The notes under the pieces: generated by a model
What the model was told of the DNA's origin: nothing
Seen by the model: the letters and a program-made list of their open reading frames with translations, nothing else
Databases searched by the model: none
Made by a program: the position numbers and the translations under genes
Assembly (NCBI GenBank): GCA_026168455.1
Contig: CM047431.1
Location: 1,288,598-1,352,597 of the forward strand
Direction of reading: 5' to 3'
Source of the DNA: Theocolax elegans
Taxonomy: Eukaryota; Arthropoda; Insecta; Hymenoptera; Cerocephalidae
Length of the DNA: 64,000 bases
Shown: positions 8,077 to 20,963 of the stretch, one piece after another
Layout: every line of letters starts with the position of its first letter
Numbering within the stretch: the first letter of the stretch is position 1

Positions 8077-11000
8077 AACAGTATAGGCGAAAGAAAATTC
8101 AAATTTAACAGTGGCAATATAAAATACTAATTATATTTGAATAGATTTTCAAAAACTATTAATTTAGGAGTATTTAATTTAAATATTTTTTAAATTAATA
8201 TTTCAAAATTGAATGGATATATAAGTGAATAGATTATGTATATTTATAGAAAACAATATTTTAAATAAACAAGTATGTATTTATTAGAAACAGAAGGTTT
8301 TCTAAGGAATGAATTTGATTATAATAATGAAGATAAATATATGGGCTCTGTAACTAAAGGAAAAAAATAAATTGGATATAATTATGGATTAAAACGCAAA
8401 TTTTGAAAGAGGGTGCAAATTACGAATTACGGGAGAAATGGAAGGAACAGGTTTTTATTTATATGCCACTAAAATTATATAAATAGTTCTATAAAATTAA
8501 TAAAAATTAATAAAAAAATTTATTTATTTAAGAAGAAAGTCTTATTACTCTAAAAGTACAAAATATTAATGCCATAGAACTTTTGGCGATGATCCTTCGT
8601 CATTAAATAAATTAATTTTAGGTGGTGAAGTTCTATTTAGATCCGTTTAAAATATTCCAAAATTTTCATAAGTAGTTACTAAATACTACAATTTAGTAAG
8701 TATGTGCACTTTACTATTTGTGGTAAGTTAATTTTTCATTAACATTTATAATAATTAAAATATAAATTTAAGCTTTATAGGAATTCATATAGTTTAAAAT
8801 TTACAGTTAACATTTAATGTCTTTATTTTTTTATTACTATTATTCTGATTTCATTATACTAAATTTTGGTAAAAACTTTTATTTATAAATTATAATCATA
8901 TTTAAAAAAAAATTAAATTTTTGGTATAAAACCCAATGCATTATAACAGTACCTCCAAGGTGTTGTGTGAATCGGTTTAATTTCTAAGGTGTCCATGGTA
9001 GTGAAAAAGTAATATAATTTAAAACATTATTTAAAATAAATTTATTACGAAAAACCTTTTTCAAATTTAAAATAGGGGGTTAACGCGCGAAGCACGCAGG
9101 GGGGGCGAAGCCCCCCTTATATATATATATAAGCAACACCTTTAAAGAGTAGCGCTCGAAATTTTAAAATAAATCTTCAATAGAACAATTCAAAAATTGA
9201 AGCAGCACCTTTAAAGTGCAGCACTAATATTGCTAAGTTTTTAACAAAGCGTTAAAAATAAATTAATTAATAAAAAAAAATCATATCTAAAGTGCACACT
9301 TAATACAAATATTTACAAATATACATATTAGCAGCACCTTTAAAGAGTAGCGCTCAAAATTTTAAAATAATTCATGAATACAACAATTCAAAAATTGAAG
9401 CAGCACCTTTAAAGTGTAGCACTAATGTTGCAGAGTTTTTAATAAAGCGTTAAAAATAAATTAATTAATAAAAAAATCATATCTAAAGTGCACACTTAAC
9501 TCAAATATTTACAAATATACATATAAGCAGCACGTTTAAAGAGTAGCGCTCAAAATTTTAAAATAAATGAACATAGAACAATTCAAAAATTGAAGCAGCA
9601 CCTTTAAAGTGCAGCACTAATATTGCTAAGTTTTTAACAAAGCGTTAAAAATAAATTAATTAATAAAAAAAATCATATCTAAAGTGCACACTTAATACAA
9701 ATATTTACAAATATACATATTAGCAGCACCTTTAAAGAGTAGCGCTCAAAATTTTAAAATAATTCATGAATACAACAATTCAAAAATTGAAGCAGCACCT
9801 TTAAAGTGTAGCACTAATGTTGCAGAGTTTTTAATAAAGCGTTAAAAATAAATTAATTAATAAAAAAATCATATCTAAAGTGCACACTTAACTCAAATAT
9901 TTACAAATATACATATAAGCAGCACGTTTAAAGAGTAGCGCTCAAAATTTTAAAATAAATGAACAATATAACAAGTAAAAAATTGAAGCAGCACCTTTAA
10001 AGTGTAGCACTGATATTGCTAAGTTTTTAACAAAGCGTTAAAAAATAAATAAATTAATAAAATATATCATACCTAAAGAGCACACTTAATTCAAATATTT
10101 ACAAATATACATATAAGCAGCACCTTTAAAGAGTAGCGCTCAAAATTTTAAAATAATTCATGAATACAACAATTCAAAAATTGAAGCAGCACCTTAAAGT
10201 GTAGCACTAATGTTGCAGAGTTTTTAATAAAGCGTTAAAAATAAATTAATTAATAAAAAAATCATATCTAAAGTGCACACTTAACTCAAATATTTACAAA
10301 TATACATATAAGCAGCACCTTTAAAGAGTAGCGCTCAAAATTTAAAATAAATGAACAATATAACAAGTAAAAAATTGAAGCAGCACCTTTAAAGTGTAGC
10401 ACTAATATTGCTAAGTTTTTAACAAAGCGTTAAAAATAATAAATTAATAAAATATATCATATCTAAAGAGCACACTTAATTCAAATATTTACAAATATAC
10501 ATATAAGCAGCACCTTTAAAGAGTAGCGCTCAAAATTTTAAAATAAATCATCAATAGAACAATTAAAAAATTCAAGCAGCACCTTTAAAGTGTAGCACTA
10601 ATATTGCTAAGTTTTTAACAAAGCGTTAAAAATAAATTAATTAATAAAAAAAATCATATCTAAAGTGCACACTTAATTCAAATATTTACAAATATACATA
10701 TAAGCAGCACCTTTAAAATGTAGCACTAATATTGATAAGTTTTTAACAAAGCGTTAAAAATAAATTAATTATTAAAAAAAATCATATCTAAAGTGCACAC
10801 TTAATTCAAATATTTACAAGTATACATATAAGCAGCACCTTTAAAGTGTAGCGCTCAAAATTTTAAAATAAATCATCAATAGAACAATTAAAAAATTGAA
10901 GCAGCACCTTTAAAGTATAGCACTAATATTGCTAAGTTTTTAACAAAGCGTTAAAAATAAATTAATTAATAAAAAAATCATATCTAAAGTGCACACTTAA

Positions 11001-13832
11001 TTCAAATATTTACAAATATACATATAAGCAGCACCTTAAAAGAGTAGCGCTCAAAATTTTAAAATAAATGAACAATATAACAATTCAAAAATTGTAGCAG
11101 CACCTTTACAGTGTAGCACTAATATTGCTAAGTTTTTAACAAAGCGTTAAAAATAAATTAATTATTAAAAAAAATCATATCTAAAGTGCACACTTAATTC
11201 AAATATTTACAAATATACATATAAGCAGCACCTTTAAAGAGTAGCGCTCAAAATTTTAAAATAAATGAACAATATAACAATTCAAAAATTGAAGCAGCAC
11301 CTTTACAGTGTAGCACTAATATTGCTAAGTTTTTAACAAAGCGTTAAAAATAAATTAATTAATTAAACAAACCATATCTAAAGTGCACGATTAACTCAAA
11401 TATTTACAAATATACATATAAGCAGCACCTTTAAAGAGTAGCGCTCAAATTTTAAAATAAATCATCAATAGAACAATTCAAAAATTGAAGCAGCACCTTG
11501 AAATGTAGTACTAATATTGATAAATTTTTAACAAAGCGTTAAAAATAAATTAATTATTAAAAAAAATCATATCTAAAGTGCACACTTAATTCAAATATTT
11601 ACAAATATACATATAAGTAGCACCTTTAAAGAGTAGCGCTCAAAATTTTAAAATAAATGAACAATATAACAATTCAAAAATTGAAGCAGCACCTTTACAG
11701 TGTAGCACTAATATTGCTAAGTTTTTAACAAAGCGTTAAAAATAAATTAATTAATTAAACAAACCATATCTAAAGTGCACGATTAACTCAAATACTTACA
11801 AATATACATATAAGCAGCACCTTTAAAGAGTAACGCTCAAAATTTTAAAATAAATGAACAATATAACAATTAAAAAATTGAAGCAGCACCTTTAAAGTGT
11901 AGCACTAATATTGCTAAGTTTTTAACAAAGCGTTAAAAATAAATAAATTAATAATATATATCATATATAAAGAGCACACTTAATTCAAATATTTACAAAC
12001 ATACATATAAGCAGCACCTTTAAAGAGTAGCGCTCAAAATTTTAAAATAAACTAGCCAAGATGCTCGCTTCGCTCGCAGTTAAATAGTATTGTTAACATA
12101 ATAATTCTTTACCATCAAATTACATGTAATGTAATATTCAAAAAATTACTTGTTAAAAACTATTTAGTAAAATAATTTATAGTACTAGTAATTAAATAAA
12201 TATTATAATTATATAATTTGTTGGGATAAATCCGTAATAATTAATAAAAGAATGATCATTTTTACTATTTATATCATTAACAATTTTTGTTACTCCCAAT
12301 AATTAATTCGAATATTATTATTTACATTAATACCTGATAAACTTTATATAATTCATAATAGATCGATTCATATTAAGGGGATGCAATACTCAATTAGTTA
12401 CCTACCGAGCCATATGAGACAATTATATTTAATTAACTAATACATATTTTAAATAAAAGGAAATGATGACATCATTGCCCTGTGAACTTGTATAATCTAT
12501 TTTTCTGCAAAAAGTCAAACAGATATTTAATTCGTATTAAAATGGTATTGGAAAGAAATTTTCACATAGCGGATATTAGGTTATAAAATTTCCTTCCAAT
12601 CATTCTCGTTAATTATTGCGCGTACATACTTTGCGCTTTGCTGAATTGCAGAAGATACCAATACGGGGGCAATGATGTCTTGGTTTTACATTTATTCACG
12701 TATTTAATGATTAATTAACAAAATGCGTGTGCCATTACTCGGTCGGTAAAAATTGACTATTACATCCCGTTAATAAATTATTAATTATAACATTCCAATT
12801 AGAATTTAAAATATCACATGTACTAGGATGACAAATATTAGAAGTTCAAATAGAAATAACGATTTGTTTTTACAATTTTTGATATATTGTTTTGTTATAT
12901 TATTTTTGATATATTGTTTACTTATATATATATATATATATATATCCCCATTAAAAAATCTCACTGGAGATCTCAGATCATATCCCAGGTCAGATGTCAT
13001 ACCAAAAACTCATTACAGCAATTTTTCGTTCATTACACGTTTTAAACCTTCTTATGTCGATTGATAACTTATTTAAGTGGGTATCATACACAATTACAAA
13101 TACAAATTTCGCACCAGAAAATAGCAGACGAAAAAACAACTAATTTACTTATAACAATTAATAAAAACAAATTTACGCAAAAACAGGAGTTAGTTGCTCT
13201 CCGTTATGTAATTATCTATCATTTTACAAAGCTTCAAGTTATTATAACAACATGTCGCCGAGAAAACCTTGAAAAATGCAATATTCTTATAATTTCTTGT
13301 ATGAAAAATAAAAGTCAACTCTTCAGACATTTTCGAAATTGCAATGAAAACAGCTTCAGCCCGGATTTGAACCGGGACCTAGCTCTTACTCTCGCCACTC
13401 TATTACTCTAACTTTCGTTTCTCTCTATCTCTCATTCTCTCTATCTCTCATTCTCTCTATTTCTCACTCCCTCTCTATCTCTCATTCTCTCTATCTCTCA
13501 TTCTTACTCGCTCTGTACCTCACGTTCTCTGTCTCTATCTCTCAAACTCTCTCTCTCATTCTCTCTCTCATTCTATCTTCCAATCTCTATCTTCATTTCA
13601 TGCTCTCTCCTCTAATTCTCTCTCTCCCTCTCTCTATTCTCACATTCTCTCACTCCCTCTCTATCTGTTTTCCTATCTCTTCCTCTCACTGTCTCTCTCG
13701 CTCTGACTATTTCTCTCTGACGCCAAGATGATGTTTGTCGGACGGACGGACGGACGGAGAATGAGAGAATGAGACAGAGCGAGAGAGACAGTGAGAGGAA
13801 GAAATAGAGAGAGAGAGACAGTGAGAGGAAGA
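8077..13832. repeat. Macro-repeat unit 2 (5756 bp)
   Basis: Same order of parts as unit 1 and nearly identical over its length. It is 391 bp longer, close to two satellite periods, explained by an internal duplication near 9183-9965. Hairpin at 9100-9116, right-border CTAG at 12052-12055, T-arm-like hairpin at 13360-13376. No gene supported. Confidence 0.93.
9131..12051. repeat. 197-bp dimeric satellite array in unit 2
   Basis: Same period and monomer variants in the same order as the array in unit 1, with about two extra periods. At about 9573 the sequence ATAAATGAACATAGAACAAT marks a jump back to the beginning of the array (compare 9183 with 9574). Confidence 0.95.
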
Positions 13833-16800
13833 AACAGTATAGGCGAAAGAAAATTCAAATTTTAACAGTGGCAATATAAAATACTAATTATATTTGAATA
13901 GATTTTCAAAAACTATTAATTTAGGAGTATTTAATTTAAATATTTTTTAAATTAATATTTCAAAATTGAATGGATATATAAGTGAATAGATTATGTATAT
14001 TTATAGAAAACAATATTTTAAATAAACAAGTATGTATTTATTAGAAACAGAAGGTTTTCTAAGGAATGAATTTGATTATAATAATGAAGATAAATATATG
14101 GGCTCTGTAACTAAAGGAAAAATAAAATTGGAATAATTATGGATTAAAACGCAAATTTTGAAAGAGGGTGCAAATTACGAATTACGGGAGAAATGGAAGG
14201 AACAGGTTTTTATTTATATGCCACTAAAATTATATAAATAGTTCTATAAAATTAATAAAAATAAAAAAATTATTTATTTAAGAAGAAAGTCTTATTACTC
14301 TAAAAGTACAAAATATTAATGCCATAGAACTTTTGGCGATGATCCTTCGTCATTAAAAAATTAATTTTAGGTGGTGAAGTTCTATTTAGATCCGTTTAAA
14401 ATATTCCAAAATTTTCATAAGTAGTTACTAATACTACAATTTAGTAAGTATGTGCACTTTACTATTTGTGGTAAGTTAATTTTTCATTAACATTTATAAT
14501 AATTAAAATATAAATTTAAGCTTTATAGGAATTCATATAGTTTAAAATTTACAGTTAACATTTAATGTCTTTATTTTTTTATTACTATTCTGATTTCATT
14601 ATACTAATTTGGTAAAAACTTTTATTTAAATTATAATCATATTTAAAAAAAATTAAATTTTTGGTATAAAACCCAATGCATTATAACAGTACCTCCAAGG
14701 TTGTGTGAATCGGTTTAATTTCTAAGGTGTCCATGGTAGTGAAAAAGTAATATAATTTAAAACATTATTTAAAATAAATTTATTACGAAAAACCTTTTTC
14801 AAATTTAAAATAGGGGGTTAACGCGCGAAGCACGCAGGGGGGCGAAGCCCCCTTATATATATATAAGCAACACCTTTAAAGAGTAGCGCTCGAAATTTTA
14901 AAATAAATCTTCAATAGAACAATTCAAAAATTGAAGCAGCACCTTTAAAGTGCAGCACTAATATTGCTAAGTTTTTAACAAAGCGTTAAAAATAAATTAA
15001 TTAATAAAAAAATCATATCTAAAGTGCACACTTAATACAAATATTTACAAATATACATATTAGCAGCACCTTTAAAGAGTAGCGCTCAAAATTTTAAAAT
15101 AATTCATGAATACAACAATTCAAAAATTGAAGCAGCACCTTTAAAGTGTAGCACTAATGTTGCAGAGTTTTTAATAAAGCGTTAAAAATAAATTAATTAA
15201 TAAAAAAATCATATCTAAAGTGCACACTTAACTCAAATATTTACAAATATACATATAAGCAGCACGTTAAAGAGTAGCGCTCAAAATTTTAAAATAAATG
15301 AACAATATACAAGTAAAAATTGAAGCAGCACCTTTAAAGTGTAGCACTGATATTGCTAAGTTTTTAAAAAGCGTTAAAAATAAATAAATTAATAAATATA
15401 TCTACCTAAAGAGCACACTTATTCAATATTTACAAATATACATATAAGCAGCACCTTTAAAGAGTAGCGCTCAAAATTTTAAAATAATTCATGAATACAA
15501 CAATTCAAAAATTGAAGCAGCACCTTTAAAGTGTAGCACTAATGTTGCAGAGTTTTTAATAAAGCGTTAAAAATAAATTAATTAATAAAAAAATCATATC
15601 TAAAGTGCACACTTAACTCAAATATTTACAAATATACATATAAGCAGCACCTTTAAAGAGTAGCGCTCAAAATTTTAAAATAAATGAACAATATAACAAG
15701 TAAAAAATTGAAGCAGCACCTTTAAAGTGTAGCACTAATATTGCTAAGTTTTTAACAAAGCGTTAAAAATATAAATTAATAATATATCATATCTAAAGAG
15801 CACACTTAATTCAAATATTTACAAATATACATATAAGCAGCACCTTTAAAGAGTAGCGCTCAAAATTTTAAAATAAATGAAAATATAACAATTCAAAAAT
15901 TGAAGCAGCACCTTTACAGTGTAGCACTAATATTGCTAAGTTTTTAACAAAGCGTTAAAAATAAATTAATTAATTAAACAAACCATATCTAAAGTGCACG
16001 ATTAACTCAAATATTTACAAATACATATAAGCAGCACCTTTAAAGAGTAGCGCTCAAAATTTTAAAATAAATCATCAATAGAACAATTCAAAAATTGAAG
16101 CAGCACCTTGAAAATGTAGTACTAATATTGATAAATTTTTAACAAGCGTTAAAAATAAATTATTATTAAAAAAAATCATATCTAAAGTGCACACTTAATT
16201 CAAATATTTACAAATATACATATAAGTAGCACCTTTAAAGAGTAGCGCTCAAAATTTTAAAAAATGAACAATATAACAATTCAAAAATTGAAGCAGCACC
16301 TTTACAGTGTAGCACTAATATTGCTAAGTTTTTAACAAAGCGTTAAAAATAAATTAATTAATTAAACAAACCATATCTAAAGTGCACGATTAACTCAAAT
16401 ACTTACAAATACATATAAGCAGCACCTTTAAAGAGTAACGCTCAAAATTTTAAAATAATGAACAATATAACAATTAAAAAATTGAAGCAGCACCTTTAAG
16501 TGTAGCACTAATATTGCTAAGTTTTTAACAAAGCGTTAAAATAATAAATTAATAATATAATCATATATAAAGAGCACACTTAATTCAAATATTTACAAAC
16601 ATACATATAAGCAGCACCTTTAAAGAGTAGCGCTCAAAATTTTAAAATAAACTAGCCAAGATGCTCGCTTCGCTCGCAGTTAAATAGTATTGTTAACATA
16701 ATAATTCTTTACCATCAAATTACATGTAATGTAATATTCAAAAAATTACTTGTTAAAAACTATTTAGTAAAATAATTTATAGTACTAGTAATTAAATAAA

Positions 16801-18401
16801 TATTATAATTATATAATTTGTTGGGATAAATCCGTAATAATTAATAAAAGAATGATCATTTTTACTATTTATATCATTAACAATTTTTGTTACTCCCAAT
16901 AATTAATTCGAATATTATTATTTACATTAATACCTGATAAACTTTATATAATTCATAATAGATCGATTCATATTAAGGGGATGCAATACTCAATTAGTTA
17001 CCTACCGAGCCATATGAGACAATTATATTAATTAACTAATACATATTTTAAATAAAAGGAAATGATGACATCATTGCCCTGTGAACTTGTATAATCTATT
17101 TTTCTGCAAAAAGTCAAACAGATATTTTAATTCGTATTAAAATGGTATTGGAAAGAAATTTTCACATAGCGGATATTAGGTTATAAAATTTCCTTCCAAT
17201 CATTCTCGTTATTATTGCGCGTACATACTTTGCGCTTTGCTGAATTGCAGAAGATACCAATACGGGGGCAATGATGTCTTGGTTTTACATTTATTCACGT
17301 ATTTAATGATTAATTAACAAAATGCGTGTGCCATTACTCGGTCGGTAAAAATTGACTATTACTCCCGTTAATAAATTATTAATTATAACATTCCAATTAG
17401 AATTTAAAATATCACATGTACTAGGATGACAAATATTAGAAGTTCAATAGAAATAACGATTTGTTTTTACAATTTTTGATATATTGTTTTTATATTATTT
17501 TTGATATATTGTTTACTTATATATATATATATATATCCCCATTAAAAAATCTCACTGGAGATCTCAGATCATATCCCAGGTCAGATGTCATACCAAAAAC
17601 TCATTACAGCAATTTTTCGTTCATTACACGTTTTAAACCTTCTTATGTCGATTGATAACTTATTTAAGTGGGTATCATACACAATTACAAATACAAATTT
17701 CGCACCAGAAAATAGCAGACGAAAAAACAACTAATTTACTTATAACAATTAATAAAAACAAATTTACGCAAAAACAGGAGTTAGTTGCTCTCCGTTATGT
17801 AATTATCTATCATTTTACAAAGCTTCAAGTTATTATAACAACATGTCGCCGAGAAAACCTTGAAAAATGCAATATTCTTATAATTTCTTGTATGAAAAAT
17901 AAAAGTCAACTCTTCAGCATTTTCGAAATTGCAATGAAAACAGCTTCAGCCCGGATTTGAACCGGGACCTAGCTCTTACTCTCGCACTCTATTACTCTAA
18001 CTTTCGTTTTCTCTCTATCTCTCATCTCTATAGTTTCTCTCTATTTCTCATCCCTCTCTATCTCTCATTCTCTCTATCTTCATTCTTACTCGCTCTGTAC
18101 CTCACGTTCTCTGTCTCTATCTCTCAAACCTCTCTCTCATTCGCTCTCTCATTCTATCTTCCAATCTCATCTTCATTTCATGCTCTCTCTCTAATTCTCT
18201 CTCTCCCTCTCTCTATCTCACATTCTCTCACTCCGCTAGCTGTTTTCCTATCTATTCTCTCACTGCTCTCTCGCTCGACTTATTCTCTCTGACGCCAAGA
18301 TGATGTTGCGGACGGACGACGGACGGAGAATGAGGAGAAGCGACAGAGCAGAGCGAGAGGACAGTGAGAGGAAGAAATAGAGAGAGAGAGACGTGAGAGG
18401 A
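13833..18401. repeat. Macro-repeat unit 3 (4569 bp)
   Basis: Same layout, but the satellite array is shorter (14865-16651) because a block of periods present in units 1 and 2 is missing after about 15875. Many scattered one-base deletions relative to units 1, 2 and 5. Ends in an eroded CT/GGAC/GA module and joins unit 4 at about 18401. Confidence 0.9.
14865..16651. repeat. 197-bp satellite array in unit 3
   Basis: About nine periods. The first part matches the start of the unit 1 array and the last part its end, so the loss is internal, as expected from unequal exchange between out-of-register monomers. Confidence 0.93.
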
Positions 18402-19190
18402 AAATAAATGAACAATATAACAATTCAAAAATTGAAGCAGCACCTTTACAGTGTAGCACTAATATTGCTAAGTTTTTAACAAAGCGTTAAAAATAAATTA
18501 ATTAATTAAACAAACCATATCTAAAGTGCACGATTAACTCAAATATTTACAAATATACATATAAGCAGCACCTTTAAAGAGTAGCGCTCAAAATTTTAAA
18601 ATAAATCATCAATAGAACAATTCAAAAATTGAAGCAGCACCTTGAAAATGTAGTACTAATATTGATAAATTTTTAACAAAGCGTTAAAAATAAATATAAT
18701 TATTAAAAAAAATCATATCTAAAGTGCACACTTAATTCAAATATTTACAAATATACATATAAGTAGCACCTTTAAAGAGTAGCGCTCAAAATTTTAAAAT
18801 AAATGAACAATATAACAATTCAAAATTGAAGCAGCACCTTTACAGTGTAGCACTAATATTGCTAAGTTTTTAACAAAGCGTTAAAAATAATTAATTAATT
18901 AAACAAACCATATCTAAAGTGCACGATTAACTCAAATACTTACAAATATACATATAAGCACACCTTTAAAGAGTAACGCTCAAAATTTAAAATAAATGAA
19001 CAATATAACAATTAAAAAATTGAAGCAGCACCTTTAAAGTGTAGCACTAATATTGCTAAGTTTTTAACAAAGCGTTAAAAATAAATAAATTAATAATATA
19101 TCATATATAAAGAGCACACTTAATTCAAATTTTACAAACATACATATAAGCAGCACCTTTAAAGAGTAGCGCTCAAAATTTTAAAATAAA
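18402..19190. repeat. 197-bp satellite array in unit 4 (about 4 periods)
   Basis: Matches the last four periods of the arrays in the other units, ending at the CTAGCC border at 19191. Confidence 0.93.
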
Positions 19191-20963
19191 CTAGCCAAGA
19201 TGCTCGCTTCGCTCGCAGTTAAATAGTATTGTTAACATAATAATTCTTTACCATCAAATTACATGTAATGTAATATTCAAAAAATTACTTGTTAAAAACT
19301 ATTTAGTAAAATAATTTATAGTACTAGTAATTAAATAAATATTATAATTATAATTTGTTGGGATAAATCCGTAATAATTAATAAAAGAATGATCATTTTT
19401 ACTATTTATATCATTAACAATTTTTGTTACTCCCAATAATTAATTCGAATATTATTATTTACATTAATACCTGATAAACTTATATAATTCATAATAGATC
19501 GATTCATATAAGGGATGCAATACTCAATTAGTTACCTACCGAGCCATATGAGACAATTATATTTAATTAACTAATACATATTTTAAATAAAGGAAATGAT
19601 GACATCATTGCCCTGTGAACTTGTATAATCTATTTTTCTGCAAAAAGTCAAACAGATATTTTAATTCGTATTAAAATGGTTATTGGAAAGAAATTTTCAC
19701 ATAGCGGATATTAGGTTATAAAATTTCCTTCCAATCATTCTCGTTAATTATTGCGCGTACATACTTTGCGCTTTGCTGAATGGCAGAAGATACCAATACG
19801 GGGGCAATGATGTCTTGGTTTTACATTTATTCACGTATTACTGATTAATTAACAAATGCGTTGTGCCATACTCGGTCGGTACAAATTGGACTATTACATC
19901 CCGTTAATAAATTATTAATTATAACATTCCAATTAGAATTAAAATATCACAATGTACTAGGATGACAAATATTAGAAGTTCAAATAGAAATAACGATTTG
20001 TTTTTACAATTTTTGATATATTGTTTGTTATATTATTTTTGATATATTGTTTACTTATCTATATATATATATATATATCCCCATTAAAAAATCTCACTGG
20101 AGATCTCAGATCATATCCCAGGTCAGATGTCATACCAAAAACTCATTTACAGCAATTTTTCGTTCATTACACGTTTTAAACTTCTTATGTCGATGATAAC
20201 TTATTTAAGTGGGTATCATACACAATTACAAATACAAATTTCGCACCAGAAAATAGCAGACGAAAAAACAACTAATTTTACTTATACACTTAATAAAAAC
20301 AAATTTACGCAAAAACAGGAGTTAGTTGCTCTCCGTTATGTAATTATCTATCATTTTACAAAGCTTCAAGTTATTATAAAACCATGTCCGCCGAGGAAAA
20401 CCTTGAAAAATGCAATATTCTTATAATTTCTTGTATGAAAATTAAAAGTCAACTCTTCAGACATTTTCGAATTGCCAATGAAAACAGCTTCAGCCCGATT
20501 TGAACGGGACCTAGATCTTACTCTCGCACTCTATTCCTCTAACCTTTCGTTTTCTCTCTATCTCTCATTCTCTCTATCTCTCATTCTCTCTATTTCTCAC
20601 TCCCTCTCTATCTCTCATTCTCTCTATCTCTCATCTTACTCGCTCTGTACCTCACGTTCTCTGTCTCTATCTCTCAAACTCTCTCTCTCATTCTCTCTCT
20701 CATTCTATCTTCCAATCTCTATCTTCATTTCATGCTCTCTCTCTAATTCTCTCTCTCCCTCTCTCTATCTCACATTCTCTCACTCCCTCTCTATCTGTTT
20801 TCCTATCTCTTCCTCTCACTGTCTCTCTCGCTCTGACTTATTCTCTCTGACGCCAAGATGATGTTTGTCGGACGGACGGACGGACGGAGATGAGGAGAAT
20901 GAGACAGAGCGAGAGAGGACAGTGAGAGGAAGAAATAGAGAGAGAGAGACAGTGAGAGGAAGA
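18402..20963. repeat. Macro-repeat unit 4 (5'-truncated, 2562 bp)
   Basis: The unit starts inside the satellite (AAAATAAATGAACAAT) directly after the GA tract of unit 3 (…GTGAGAGG). The whole AT-rich left segment, the hairpin and most of the array are missing. The junction has only a short A overlap. It keeps the right part: satellite 18402-19190, border motif, AT-rich segment, T-arm-like hairpin with an altered stem (20493-20507), CT/GGAC/GA module. Confidence 0.9.
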
